From contig JBAWAP010000384.1 of the NCBI GenBank assembly GCA_049589355.1, positions 17,716-81,715 on the forward strand: DNA of 64,000 nucleotides, given 5' to 3'. This stretch comes from JBAWAP01 sp049589355. Its GTDB lineage: Bacteria; Chloroflexota; Anaerolineae; VGOG01. The notes below the pieces were generated by a model that saw only the letters and a program-made list of their open reading frames with translations, ran no database searches and was not told where the DNA came from. How positions within the stretch are numbered: position 1 is the stretch's first letter; every line of letters begins with the position of its first letter. Both the position numbers and the translations under genes were made by a program. Of this stretch, positions 8,346 through 20,501 are shown piece after piece.

Positions 8346-9335
8346 TCATTCTTTGCTTAAAACCCGCATGTCCGCCTTGGAAAAATATCTAAATGCCCTT
8401 TCGCCGTACTCTTCGTCAAGCCTAGCCACATAGCTCCGAAGCGCTTCTAGTGCGAATACGCCGCCAGCATCATCACCAAAGGACATCTCTATGAACCACG
8501 CCCCTTTCCTCAACGCTCCCGTTGGAGTCAACCATCCCTCTTCCGCTAGCGGGATGTGTTCACAGCGCACGCCGTATTCCTCCAGAGCCTTACAGTAGTC
8601 CTTCACCCTTGAATAGCTCGAGTGTATCTTCTGCGCCAAATAAGTCTCGCCGTCAATTACAAGGTCTGAACCACCTTCCTCCTTGGGTTGGCCGAAGCGT
8701 CCGAACGCCCACAATAGCTTAAGTAAGTGCCGTCTCCTTTTCTCGAGCACTGCCTGCCGGGCGTATGAGACATCGTTGACGACTTCTATCGCTGCTATGA
8801 GCCGATGGAGGGCTTCAAGCGCCGAGGTCTCTTCCTTGGAGAAGGGCAGGTCGTCGGGGAAGTCTACGAGTTCAGGCCTGGCGGAAACCTTGGTCATCTC
8901 TACGATGTCTTTCGGGCCAAGGGAAGCGCGTATTTTATGCAGATGCTTAATGCCTTCGTAGGGCTCTATGAAAGTGAGGTAGTCTTCTTCTGGTATCGGG
9001 GTTCCTAGTCGGGCGGCGGTTCTCTCCCTCGCATCCGCCGAGAGAGAAACCCTTGGCACATCTTCACAGGGGTAGCCAGAGCAATGGACGCAGGTCTTGA
9101 CGCCGTTTCTTACCGCGCATCTTCGCACGTAGCAGTTCTGATAGCGCACCGGATTTTCATCGTCCGGCGCCTGGCAGCCATCGCAGAGGCGAAGCTTGGA
9201 AGGACTTAGTCGGAAGCCCAGGTATTTCGCCCATCCGTCGCTGCATCGCTGTCTGTCCCCGTCGGTCTGAAGGGTTTCTTTGTAAGATGGGCAGCGGCCG
9301 CAGTTGCAACCGCATTTGGAAAACAAGTCTTTCAT
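8346..9335 (-). CDS. DUF3795 fused to a helical C-terminal domain
   Basis: Residues 1-100 of this 329-residue protein carry a DUF3795-type Cys cluster: KCGCNCGRCPSYK, LCDGCQAP, NCYVRRCAVRNG and CVHCSGYPCE. Residues 130-329 are a separate, mainly helical region (two long helices around EALHRLIAAIEVVNDVSYARQ) without a recognisable motif. AAGGAG precedes the ATG at a good distance. This is an unusual long architecture compared with the roughly 115-residue DUF3795 proteins at the left edge. Function unknown. Confidence 0.7.
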   Translation of the reverse strand: MKDLFSKCGCNCGRCPSYKETLQTDGDRQRCSDGWAKYLGFRLSPSKLRLCDGCQAPDDENPVRYQNCYVRRCAVRNGVKTCVHCSGYPCEDVPRVSLSADARERTAARLGTPIPEEDYLTFIEPYEGIKHLHKIRASLGPKDIVEMTKVSARPELVDFPDDLPFSKEETSALEALHRLIAAIEVVNDVSYARQAVLEKRRRHLLKLLWAFGRFGQPKEEGGSDLVIDGETYLAQKIHSSYSRVKDYCKALEEYGVRCEHIPLAEEGWLTPTGALRKGAWFIEMSFGDDAGGVFALEALRSYVARLDEEYGERAFRYFSKADMRVLSKE

Positions 9336-9396
9336 TAGGATTCTCCTTGAGATCAGGATTGATATTGAACAGCCCGGGATGCAGAGATTCCTCTCA

Positions 9397-10383
9397 TCAG
9401 AAATTCACCGTTCGATACTCCGCCTGGCAGGGATAACCGGCTGCGATGTCCAGTTGCCGTTCACCCGGCCGCCCCACCACCGACCACAGTGTCCCGAACT
9501 TGCGGTCGGGAAAGTGCGCCCCGTGGGAGCATACCAAACCCTCGTGGTCGCGTAGGGCCTGTTTCACAGCATCCTTATCCACCAACCCATTGCCCCCAAG
9601 CAACTCACGGAGACGGTTGTAGCGGGGATGAGAGTCCATGGGCACGAAGGTTTCTTTACCAGCCCATTCCGGACAGACGGCGTGGTTGGTCATAATCAGT
9701 AGTCCGTCTTCTGGGTAACGCACTGCGATTCCCTCCACGGTCGGCTCCACAACCGCGGCTTTGCCGGACTGATCTGCCAGGAGGTAGGTCCAACTGCCCG
9801 CATGAGGCACCTTTTGGATCAGCTCCAGCCCCTCGTCCACCGTCGCACAGCGGTCGAGGACCAGGCGGGCGATAAGCCAGAAGGTCAGACCTGGCTGCAG
9901 GCCCGGAAGGAAAAGAGCAGCAATCGCCACAAAGAGGCCGGCTTCGTTGAGTCCATCGTCGCGCCCCACCCAGATATCGCAATCGCCCAGGCTAGCGTAG
10001 CGCCCGTCGGGATAGGTGCGATAGGTTGTTGCCGGCTCCTCCGAGATGTCGTGGAAATAGTCGTAGTTCCGGCCGACGATGGGCCAACCATCGGCCGTCC
10101 GCTCCGGCGTTACCGCAAGCACGCTGCAACCAGATACCTCTGCAGAATCGAAGGGGGCGGTCAGAGTCAGGGTCATCAAGGCACTGTAGTCCACCTCAGC
10201 CGCCTCCGCCAGTCCCCGCATCTCGTCCAACAACTCTGGTGCATACTGCCCCACAATTTGCTCACACTGCTTGGCAAAATGGAGCATTTTGGGGTCTGGC
10301 GGGGGTAGGGTCATGCCCTTCAAGGGATAACCATGCTGTCGTCCTATCTGTTCATAACTACCACGGAGTTCAACCTGATGCAT
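9397..10383 (-). CDS. C45-type (acyl-CoA:6-APA acyltransferase-like) Ntn hydrolase
   Basis: The ATG at 10383 is preferred: GGAGG lies 8 bases upstream, and the protein then starts MHQVELRGSYEQIGRQHGYP as in family C45. The nucleophile Cys is in SGCSVLAV near residue 96, followed by GRNYDYFHD and a GDCDIWVGRDDGLNEAGL block. In C45 enzymes the precursor cleaves itself before this Cys and then acts on amide or acyl bonds. It is downstream of a BtrH-like gene, 17 bases away on the same strand. Substrate unknown. Confidence 0.85.
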   Translation of the reverse strand: MHQVELRGSYEQIGRQHGYPLKGMTLPPPDPKMLHFAKQCEQIVGQYAPELLDEMRGLAEAAEVDYSALMTLTLTAPFDSAEVSGCSVLAVTPERTADGWPIVGRNYDYFHDISEEPATTYRTYPDGRYASLGDCDIWVGRDDGLNEAGLFVAIAALFLPGLQPGLTFWLIARLVLDRCATVDEGLELIQKVPHAGSWTYLLADQSGKAAVVEPTVEGIAVRYPEDGLLIMTNHAVCPEWAGKETFVPMDSHPRYNRLRELLGGNGLVDKDAVKQALRDHEGLVCSHGAHFPDRKFGTLWSVVGRPGERQLDIAAGYPCQAEYRTVNF

Positions 10384-10400
10384 CGGATAAGCCTCCTTTC

Positions 10401-11357
10401 TCAAAGCTCATTGACAATTCTCCGCAGTGCCTCTAATCCGTCTGCCTCAGCATCTCGGGCTGTTCGCAGGGCGTCTATCGCCGTGCGAATTTGCGCTTGG
10501 TCCTTGACGTGCTCAGGCTTCATGCCGTGAAACGGAAACGTGTTGGCGACAGTCTGGAGGTTCTCGGACACCACCTGATACTGATCGAGCGCCTCATCAA
10601 ACAAGGCTGCTGCCTGTCCATCCAGGCGTTCCTTGGCTTCTTGCAGGAACAAGACGGCATAGCCGCGACATTCCTGCCAGACCGCAGCATTGTAGGCCAC
10701 GCCAAACCCGTCGGCCGTACCGCTTTCCAGGGCGCGGATCCAGGTGTCGTACCCGGCCAATCCAGCTTTGTACTTGGGGAATATCCACTTTGCCGGACTG
10801 GTAGCGTGCTCCAGGGCAAATGTCAACGCTTCTTTGACGGTCTGAACGTCATCGGCCGCTTGCCCCGGCTTTAGGCTGTACATCTCCAGCACGCCGATTT
10901 CGGTGTCCCCCAACTCTTGCCACGGTTTGGGGCCTTTCCCCTCATCGCAACCTGGCCCGGAAAAGTAGTATCCGTTGTCATCGTAGCCGTATACGACGTA
11001 GTATTCGGCAATGTCCAACTCCCAGCCATAGCAGGGAAGACCTTGGTCAATCGCCGCTTTGACATGCTCCCAGACCAGTTTCTGCTTTTCGGCAAAACCA
11101 TCGGCTGACTTCATGCCGAACACACTATCAATCTCATAGCCAATGTTCTTGCCGAGCTTGAACAGCATCTCCATGTTCCACGCCGTTGGCCCGCTGGGGC
11201 AAACCACCTCGTGCACGTTGATGACAAACGCATGGCCCGTCGAACCGAACAACCAGGCGTCGGAACCGTCCAGATTCAGATAGTCCAGACACCCTTTGAT
11301 ACAGCCAAGGTGCGACACCCAGCGCGGCACCCATCTCAGATTCTCTAGCTTTTTCAT
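10401..11357 (-). CDS. BtrH N-terminal domain-like cysteine acyltransferase/peptidase
   Basis: This 318-residue protein has an N-terminal half resembling the BtrH/C39-like fold: a Cys in SHLGCIKGCLDYL, then SGPTAWNMEM, GLPCYGWELD and YVVYGYDDNGYYFSGPG, where repeated Tyr/Gly strands surround the pocket. The C-terminal 140 residues are helical. BtrH transfers an aminoacyl side chain in butirosin biosynthesis, but many genomic relatives have no known substrate. It is adjacent to the C45 Ntn hydrolase, and the two may act on related amide substrates (inference). Confidence 0.65.
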   Translation of the reverse strand: MKKLENLRWVPRWVSHLGCIKGCLDYLNLDGSDAWLFGSTGHAFVINVHEVVCPSGPTAWNMEMLFKLGKNIGYEIDSVFGMKSADGFAEKQKLVWEHVKAAIDQGLPCYGWELDIAEYYVVYGYDDNGYYFSGPGCDEGKGPKPWQELGDTEIGVLEMYSLKPGQAADDVQTVKEALTFALEHATSPAKWIFPKYKAGLAGYDTWIRALESGTADGFGVAYNAAVWQECRGYAVLFLQEAKERLDGQAAALFDEALDQYQVVSENLQTVANTFPFHGMKPEHVKDQAQIRTAIDALRTARDAEADGLEALRRIVNEL

Positions 11358-11375
11358 TTGGTCACTCCTTTCTCG

Positions 11376-11885
11376 TTATAGGTACAAGATGATCCTGCGA
11401 CATTCTGTTTTTCTATGGCCGTGCCACTCCCCTGGCAGGCAACCTCTTCTCAAAGAGAATCTGACCACGGGGGTCTGACCCCACCTCGACAAAACCCACC
11501 TTCTTGTAGAAATGGCGCGTGCGACGGTTCCAGGCTGGCGTATCGAGGGCCATCTCTTGGCCAGGGGATACTCTTCCCACAGGAACTCCATGGCCTGGGT
11601 GCCGGCCCCTTGATTCTGATAGTCGGGATCAACGAAGATACGCCCCAGCTCGTATTCGCGAGGTCCCTTGCGAAGGACAATGAACCCACCAACGATCTGA
11701 TCGCCGACCAAGATCTTGTAATAGTCGCCGATGTGCATCATTTTTCTTTGCCACTGCTCCGATTCGTAGCCAGGAGGGCCACCCAATCCTGGGGCGCCAC
11801 AGTGGATGTCGCTGTGGAACGCACGCTCGGAGATACGAGCCAACGTGGCGGCATCCGTGGGCCTGGCCTTCTCGAAGCGAATCAT
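11376..11885 (-). CDS. GNAT acetyltransferase with a C-terminal frameshift
   Basis: The first 108 codons encode a GNAT domain (FEKARPTDAATLARISERA at the start, then LGRIFVDPDYQNQGAGTQAM, the acetyl-CoA loop). Near 11575, after LAKR, the frame departs from the family. A shifted frame reads ALDTPAWNRRTRHFYKKVGF and ends at 11413, the expected C-terminus. One base gained there would restore a normal protein. It is either a sequencing/assembly error or a recent pseudogene. The start overlaps the VOC stop as ATGA, so the pair is translationally coupled. Confidence 0.75.
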   Translation of the reverse strand: MIRFEKARPTDAATLARISERAFHSDIHCGAPGLGGPPGYESEQWQRKMMHIGDYYKILVGDQIVGGFIVLRKGPREYELGRIFVDPDYQNQGAGTQAMEFLWEEYPLAKRWPSIRQPGTVARAISTRRWVLSRWGQTPVVRFSLRRGCLPGEWHGHRKTECRRIILYL

Positions 11886-12259
11886 CCGTTTTTCTCCTCC
11901 CAGAGTCCGAACATATTGCCGCTGGGATCGGTGAAACAGGCCCTATAAGCAGGGCCTTGTGGAGTCTTAGGGGTGACGACCTTTCCCCCGAGTTCTGTCA
12001 CTCTCTTCAGAATAGTCTCGATGTCCTCCACTACAATGTAGACGACTACACCAAGGGGTTCACCCTTGGGCCTTAACCATATCCCACCTCGTCGAAGGTT
12101 CTGTAGCCGTGGTTCACCAGCCGTATCAAAAATCCAGACACCGAACCCTTCTGCAGTCTCCTTTTCGATTATCTTCCAGCCAAACAGGTTTTGATAGAAG
12201 CTTGCGGTTTTCTCTATATCTCTTGTCCTTATCTCAATCCAATCAAACGCATTAGACAT
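11882..12259 (-). CDS. VOC (glyoxalase/dioxygenase superfamily) protein
   Basis: This 125-residue protein is a VOC domain: FDWIEIRTRDIEKTASFYQN at the start, VVVYIVVEDIETILKRV in the middle, and FTDPSGNMFGLWEE at the end, where Glu is a usual metal ligand. The ATG at 12259 has AGGAGG 8 bases upstream, so it is preferred over the longer frame. It is the first gene of a pair with the GNAT gene (4-base overlap). Probable role is a metal-dependent lyase or resistance protein; substrate unknown. Confidence 0.85.
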   Translation of the reverse strand: MSNAFDWIEIRTRDIEKTASFYQNLFGWKIIEKETAEGFGVWIFDTAGEPRLQNLRRGGIWLRPKGEPLGVVVYIVVEDIETILKRVTELGGKVVTPKTPQGPAYRACFTDPSGNMFGLWEEKNG

Positions 12260-12292
12260 CGCAAAACCTCCTGTTCGTTTCTGTTGTTTCAC

Positions 12293-15248
<2,956 letters not shown>

Positions 15249-15259
<11 letters not shown>

Positions 15260-16010
15260 GCTCTGGAACAACCTCATAACGAAGCCACACACGTCCCTCA
15301 GCCTGAACTTGGGCGGAAATCAGTTTTAGCCGCGTTGGCCACTCGTCAGGCTGTAACGCTGGCGCGTCAAACAGGGCTGGCGTCTCGACCCCGCCGATTA
15401 CAGCGGGAAAGAACTCGATGCTGATTTCGTCTACAAGCCCAGCACGCAAGAGCGCGCCGTTCAACTTGCCCCCAGCCGTTGACACCACACATGTAACACC
15501 CAACTGGTACCCCAGCTTCTCCAGGGCAGCGTGAAGATCAACTCGCTCTTCCCCTGCCACCAGGTAGGGAATCTTTTCGCGCTGGAGGTAGGCCAGATAC
15601 TCGGGTGGAGTATGGTGGGCTACCAGGACCAGCAGGTGCCACCCTTCCCATCCCTCAAATTCTTTGTAAAACCATCGTACGCGTCCTCGACTATCCACAG
15701 CCGTGAACCACCCCTGATGTCCCGGACGATGGACGACATCGTGTGGCAAAAAGTCCTGATACAGTGACTGAGGATCATCGTCAACGGGCGGGAGAGGCTC
15801 GGGCTCCGCGTCATTCAAAACAAAAGAGCCGCTGCCTTCAAGAAAGACTTGTGGTTTGTAGGTAAGCTTGAGCCGTTCGTATACATCGTCGCTTGATCCC
15901 GCGACAGCCTGCCATCTCTCGTCCCCGTATAGCAGAAGGACATCGGGTGCAAGCGTTATCCTCCCATCTACTGAAGCAACTGCATGGACTACCACTCGTG
16001 GTCTGTCCAT
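15249..16010 (-). CDS. RibD C-terminal/dihydrofolate-reductase-like protein
   Basis: This 253-residue protein starts RPRVVVHAVASVDGRITLAP, the classical first strand and NADPH loop of RibD-C reductases. It continues with a CVVSTAGGKLNGALLRAGL block and ends with DEISIEFFPAVIGG, matching the family C-terminus. Unlike riboflavin-pathway RibD there is no deaminase domain. The ATG at 16010 is preferred over a GTG two codons earlier because GGAGG is then 9 bases away. Its last bases overlap the uvrA start, so the genes are probably co-transcribed. Confidence 0.85.
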
Positions 16011-16058
16011 AGACACTTTCCTCCTCTGTTCAAAATTGTGCCAGGTATCTTGAATTTA

Positions 16059-17021
16059 TCATCCAACGGATGCGTACTGCGCTGCGATGGCGCGGGCCCG
16101 TTCGCTCACCAGGCAACGTAATTCCTCCGGCTCCAGCACCACGGCGTGGGGGCCATAACTGAACGCCAGCCGGGCCGGCCACTCCAGGTCTAACGCGGCG
16201 AAGGTGACGATCACCGAGCCGTCGGGCTGCTCGTCCACCGTGTCCCAGAAGGCACGGTCATCGAGCGCCAGGAGCGCCGCCTCTGGGGCGAAGCACATGC
16301 GGACTTGCACCTGTGGCTGTGCCTCTGGCTCCGCAGCCAGGTACTCCTGGATGTCGAAATCGCCTGGCACCTGGAAGATCTGGTTGAGCAGTGTCAGTTC
16401 GATGATGCGATCCACGCGGAAGGTACGCACGGCCTCGCGCAGGTGGCAGTGGCCGATGACGTACCACCAGCCCCAGCGGTGGATCAGCGCATAGGGATCG
16501 AAATCTCGCTGCAGGGGTTCTGACTGCCCACGGCTCCGGTAGGCCACCGTGACTCGTCGCCGCTCACGGGTCGCGCGCCGCAGTTTCTCCAGCAGCGGTA
16601 CCAGCGGCGTGAAGTCGGCGCGGTGCATACCGGTCGCCCACAGTGTCCGACGCGCCCAGGCCACTTCGTGCCGCTGTTCGTCGGGGAGCACGTTAACCAG
16701 CTTGGCCAGCGCGCCTTGCGCCGCCTCACGGTACATCTGGCCCCAAATCTCTTCCACCAGGCTGGTGCCCAGATAGACGGCGACGGCCTCCTCGGGGGTG
16801 AAAACAAGCGGGGGCATCTTGTAGCCACGCACTAACGAGAAGCCGCCGTAGGGGCCGCGCTCGGAGTAAACCGGGATGCCCATCTCGTCCAGCATCATGA
16901 TGTAGCGGTGCAAGGTGCGCACCGAGATACCCAATTCCTCCGCCAGTGCAGCCGCTTTCTGGCTGGGTCGCCGCTGCAATAGCATGATCAGTGAGATCAG
17001 TCTGGTAGCAGTGTTCAACAT
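16059..17021 (-). CDS. YafY-type transcriptional regulator (HTH + WYL)
   Basis: Residues 1-60 of this 320-residue protein form an HTH_11 winged helix (LISLIMLLQRRPSQKAAALA, then LGISVRTLHRYI). Residues 145-235 form a WYL domain with GWWYVIGHCHLREAVRTFRVDRI, and a WCX-like extension follows. WYL domains sense ligands or nucleic acids and often regulate stress or defence genes. It lies upstream of the RibD-like/uvrA pair on the same strand and may control it (inference). GGGAG is placed well before the ATG. Confidence 0.9.
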   Translation of the reverse strand: MLNTATRLISLIMLLQRRPSQKAAALAEELGISVRTLHRYIMMLDEMGIPVYSERGPYGGFSLVRGYKMPPLVFTPEEAVAVYLGTSLVEEIWGQMYREAAQGALAKLVNVLPDEQRHEVAWARRTLWATGMHRADFTPLVPLLEKLRRATRERRRVTVAYRSRGQSEPLQRDFDPYALIHRWGWWYVIGHCHLREAVRTFRVDRIIELTLLNQIFQVPGDFDIQEYLAAEPEAQPQVQVRMCFAPEAALLALDDRAFWDTVDEQPDGSVIVTFAALDLEWPARLAFSYGPHAVVLEPEELRCLVSERARAIAAQYASVG

Positions 17022-17130
17022 GATGCTCTCCCTCGATCGTCCGATGGACGGGGTACGACAATATTCTACACCAGGTTTATGACAAAAGCTGGCATAATTG
17101 TAGTGGAGTTTGAGGAAAAATCAAATGGAT

Positions 17131-17574
17131 TTAGCCAGGAAGAGGGACTCCACAGGCGCGGCAGGTCTCGCTATAGATGTCCACCGGTTTGCGGCAAGCA
17201 GGGCAGCGCCAGCGAGCCTCCTGCTCAACCAGCCAGGCATCGAGGCCGACCTCGGCCAGGCGGCGCAGGTTGGAGAGAGGGATGTCGCGGCGGTCGGCGC
17301 TGAAGGCGGCCAGTTCCTTGCAGGGAAAGTCCATGCACTCATAGCAGAAGGTGATGCCCTGGTCCTGCGTGCAGGTCTTGAATCGGCAGTCCGGAGTCCA
17401 GAGGCAGTCAAAGGGGCCACGACAGCCCTCGCAGCGGATGTCCTCCGGCTGGCAGTGGAAGGCCTGGCGGGCGGCCCGTTCCAGCCGTTCGGTGTCCCTG
17501 TCTTTGTACATCCGGTAGATGCCGCAGGCCCCGCAGTAGAGACCGCAGGCGCTGGCTAATGTAGTGTCAGTCAT
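17131..17574 (-). CDS. DUF3795-like protein with C-terminal zinc ribbon
   Basis: This 147-residue protein begins SACGLYCGACGIYRMYK, then CEGCRGPFDCLWTPDCRFKTC and CYECMDFPC: the DUF3795-type cluster. Residues 118-145 add a separate CPAC...CRAC zinc ribbon. The ATG overlaps the upstream gene's TGA (ATGA), so translation is coupled to the toroid protein. The longer open frame upstream is the shadow of that gene and is not used. Function unknown; the link with toroid paralogues may be meaningful. Confidence 0.8.
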   Translation of the reverse strand: MTDTTLASACGLYCGACGIYRMYKDRDTERLERAARQAFHCQPEDIRCEGCRGPFDCLWTPDCRFKTCTQDQGITFCYECMDFPCKELAAFSADRRDIPLSNLRRLAEVGLDAWLVEQEARWRCPACRKPVDIYSETCRACGVPLPG

Positions 17575-18470
17575 TTCACCTCTTCCCCGAATTGTTTGAG
17601 CACGTGCAAGGCTTTGAGTGTGATCCACTTGCTCGGTTGCCCATTGCGCTCGATGCGCACGGCGGTGGAGCCGCCCTCCTTGAACCAGCGACCATCGTCC
17701 TGCTGTTTCTTCACGACGTGCTGCACCAGTGTCCAAAACCGTGGGTCGGCGGCGTAGCCGCAGGCGGCCAGCGCCTCCAGCGCGTCCAGCAGGTCGGACT
17801 GAAAGTACCACGGGAAGCCGAATCGCAGCCAGCAGGCTTCCTCACCCTCGAAATCGAAGTCGTGGGAGAGGAGTGCTTCGGCTGTACGGGCTATCGCGCC
17901 GCGGACGTCCCAACCTTTAGGGGCGGCGGCAAAGGCCCACAGCGCTTTGACTGCCAGCCAGTGGCAGGGGTGCTGCTTCTGGTACCAACAGATGAGGCCA
18001 TCGTCCTGCTCCAGCCGCTCAATCATCGCTCTCCAGCCTTCATCCACACGGGGATCGTCCCCGTAGCCGAAATGGGCGAGGAAGCGCAGGCAGTTGGCAG
18101 TGTAGCAGGGCACAATGCACACCGGCCGGCGCATCGGGAGCCAGGGCTTGCTCAGCACGAACTCGCAGCCTCGGTGAGTGCGCTCGTCGGGCGGGACGCC
18201 TAAACGGGAAAGGATGAGGAGTTGTCCTGATGCGCGTTTGATCCCGGTTGCCCTTTCCGGCGTATCCCACCAGCCAGTGGGATCCTGGCGGGCGAAGATG
18301 GCCTGCACGTCCTTCGAGCCGGGGATAGCCGCGCGTGCCTCGCTCACTTCGGGGCTGCCGGTGGGCCGTTCAAGGATGTCGGTGAGCGTGAAGTAGCGCA
18401 CCGAGGAATTATCTAGTTCGAGAAGCCAATCGGTTGGATCTGCCTTTAAGAGGTCTTTCCAATTCGCCAT
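17571..18470 (-). CDS. alpha-alpha toroid (squalene-cyclase-like) protein 2
   Basis: This 299-residue protein starts LLKADPTDWLLELDNSSVRY, the same N-terminal signature as the paralogues at 7278..8300 and 19552..20481. It has toroid motifs QDPTGWWD, QDDGLICWY and QQDDGRWFKEGG, where a Q-x-D-G-x-W pattern recurs as in terpene cyclase QW repeats. It ends PSKWITLKALHVLKQF. No DxDD acid motif is seen. GAGGAG precedes the ATG. Possibly an enzyme or a binding scaffold; function unknown. Confidence 0.75.
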   Translation of the reverse strand: MANWKDLLKADPTDWLLELDNSSVRYFTLTDILERPTGSPEVSEARAAIPGSKDVQAIFARQDPTGWWDTPERATGIKRASGQLLILSRLGVPPDERTHRGCEFVLSKPWLPMRRPVCIVPCYTANCLRFLAHFGYGDDPRVDEGWRAMIERLEQDDGLICWYQKQHPCHWLAVKALWAFAAAPKGWDVRGAIARTAEALLSHDFDFEGEEACWLRFGFPWYFQSDLLDALEALAACGYAADPRFWTLVQHVVKKQQDDGRWFKEGGSTAVRIERNGQPSKWITLKALHVLKQFGEEVK

Positions 18471-18504
18471 GTTTCTCCTCTCGATTTGGGAGGTCAGGCC
18501 AACA

Positions 18505-19491
18505 TCATCCCGATTCCGCCGGCAACCAGTGCAGTCCCTCGCCCTGGGCGGCGAGCGCCAAGCCCCACCCGAACGGCTCGCTCACCCGCAGCACGGCGGT
18601 AAGACAGTGCGTGCCAGACGCTAACACCTGCCGGAGGGCTTGCATCCCCAACTCTACGTACCCGCGTGCCGCGCGGTCCGCAAAGCCTTGGAAAGTGTTC
18701 TCCCCACTGAAGATAACCTGCCCGTCCAACTCCAGGGTAAGAGCATCACTGAAGCCAAACTCGAATGTCATTGCCCCTCCCTCAGGCGTCTCGAAACGTC
18801 GGGTCAGACGCACTTCGCTCAACGAGATTGGCAGGTAGCGGTTCAGGTTGATCACACCATTCGGTTCGCAGGTCACTACGCCGTAACCCTCCACGAACCA
18901 GGCTCTGACAGTGCCTTCGCCAGCGCTGGGCATCTCTCCGCGTGGGATATCCAGCCTATCACAGGTTGAGACTCGCAGGTCGCAAAAGTAGGCCGGGCGA
19001 TAGGTCCACAGCCCAAAAAGCCCAGCCGCGATTGGATGAGCCAGCTTCTCCATGATCAACGGCGGCTGCCCATCTACCGAAACAGCGGCTCGGCCGCCAC
19101 AAAAATCCACCTTCAGTCGGAACCAGTGCCCGGTCGGCACCTGCGTGGCGCGTTGGTAGCTCGGGCCATGATACACCTGCCAGGTGTTCGATCCATGGAA
19201 GACCGGGTCATACTGCAGCGCATCCCACTGGCCACTGACGTGAGGTACGGCGTAAGCCAGCTCAAAGTTGAGTACATCGGCGACACGGAAAGCGACACCC
19301 GGATACGCCGGCCCATCAGCGCCAATCAGCATCTCTATGCTGGCGTCCGTCATCCGGTGGCCGGGGATCAGGGCCAAACCGTCCTCCAACCGCAGCGCCT
19401 CGCGCCCCTGCCAGGTGACGACCTCAGCCCGCGCCGCGTGGATTTCCAGGTCGGGAATGTTGGTAAGGCTGTGTTCCAGGAGAGTGTCCAT
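18505..19491 (-). CDS. conserved hypothetical beta-rich (laminin-G/concanavalin-like) protein
   Basis: The ATG at 19491 has AAGGAG 9 bases upstream and gives a 328-residue product. Residues 30-180 look like a beta-sandwich: PAYPGVAFRVADVLNFELAY, then WQVYHGPSYQRATQVPTGHW and FRLKVDFCGGRAAVSVDGQ. This is the style of 3-keto-disaccharide hydrolase or LamG domains. The C-terminal part is a second beta region. No signal peptide is seen, so it is probably cytoplasmic. It lies between two toroid paralogues and is likely co-transcribed with them. Confidence 0.6.
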   Translation of the reverse strand: MDTLLEHSLTNIPDLEIHAARAEVVTWQGREALRLEDGLALIPGHRMTDASIEMLIGADGPAYPGVAFRVADVLNFELAYAVPHVSGQWDALQYDPVFHGSNTWQVYHGPSYQRATQVPTGHWFRLKVDFCGGRAAVSVDGQPPLIMEKLAHPIAAGLFGLWTYRPAYFCDLRVSTCDRLDIPRGEMPSAGEGTVRAWFVEGYGVVTCEPNGVINLNRYLPISLSEVRLTRRFETPEGGAMTFEFGFSDALTLELDGQVIFSGENTFQGFADRAARGYVELGMQALRQVLASGTHCLTAVLRVSEPFGWGLALAAQGEGLHWLPAESG

Positions 19492-19551
19492 CTCGAATGA
19501 CTCCTTGCGTTTCACTCTTTATCTTACAACACCGCTTGAGCCTTCCGTGGC

Positions 19552-20481
19552 TCAGGCATCCGCGGCCTTGATCGCGTACAGCGCCTGCCACGTGACCCAT
19601 TTACTGGGTCGGCGACGCGGTTCCAGTGGGGTCCACATACGGCTACCGTAGGGATTAGCACCGTTCCAGCGACCGTCGTCACGGCGTCGGGTCTCCAGCC
19701 ACTCTAGCGCCTTGCGAAAAGCGGGTTTTTCGTTCACGCGCCCCAGGTCGGTCAGGGCGCGCAGGGCGAAGAGCACGTCAGCCTGGTAAAAGAGCGGAAA
19801 GTTGAGCCGGTCCCACAACTTGTGGCGTGGGCCGCTGCTGGGATAGTTCCCCTCGCAGAGTTCAAAACGGCCCAGGAAGCAGACACCGCTCGCAACCGCC
19901 TCTTGGACAGCACCACTGCGCTCGCCGCTGGGGATATGCCCGAAACCCCATAATGCCCGCACCACGCCCCAGGCGCAGGGCAGGTCTCCGTTGATGTTGC
20001 AACGCCACTCCCCCGGCGTGCCTGCGCGGGCCAGTTCTGCCTCGAACTCCCCCACCCGTTCATCCTGTCCGTGACCGAGGGCGTGCAGGTAACCGATAAG
20101 GTTGCCGTGGAAGCAGGGCCAGACAGTGGAGCGGTCCTCACCGTACACCCTGTCAATCATCCGATGGCAGGCAGCGGCGATACGTTCGTCCTGCCCATCG
20201 GCGGCGAGTTCGGCCAGCAGGAGCAATTGCCAATGAGTCGAGGTATACTTGTAAGTGTAATAACCCCGCTCACCTTCCCAGCGTCCATCGCCGGCATAGT
20301 GGGAGAGAATCTCGACCGCCGGCCCTCGTTCCAGGATCGCCCGACGCATCTCGATCACTTCCGCATCTCCCTCGGTTCGGTCGAGCAACTTGACCAACGT
20401 CCAGTAGCGAACCGAGGGGTTCTCTGGCTCCAGCAGCCATTCCGTCGGGTCGGCTTTGAGTCTACTTTTCCAGTTTCTCAT
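19552..20481 (-). CDS. alpha-alpha toroid (squalene-cyclase-like) protein 3
   Basis: This 309-residue protein is the closest relative of the gene at 17571. It starts RLKADPTEWLLEPENPSVRY, has YYTYKYTSTHWQLLLLAELA, a WETRRRDDGRWNGANPYGSR-type block late in the chain, and ends RPSKWVTWQALYAIKA. The shared ends (PSKW at the C-terminus, DP[TL]xWLLE at the N-terminus) define a small family. An AGGA site precedes the ATG. No catalytic signature is recognised. Confidence 0.7.
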   Translation of the reverse strand: MRNWKSRLKADPTEWLLEPENPSVRYWTLVKLLDRTEGDAEVIEMRRAILERGPAVEILSHYAGDGRWEGERGYYTYKYTSTHWQLLLLAELAADGQDERIAAACHRMIDRVYGEDRSTVWPCFHGNLIGYLHALGHGQDERVGEFEAELARAGTPGEWRCNINGDLPCAWGVVRALWGFGHIPSGERSGAVQEAVASGVCFLGRFELCEGNYPSSGPRHKLWDRLNFPLFYQADVLFALRALTDLGRVNEKPAFRKALEWLETRRRDDGRWNGANPYGSRMWTPLEPRRRPSKWVTWQALYAIKAADA

Positions 20482-20501
20482 GTATTTCCTGACTCTTCAT
20501 G

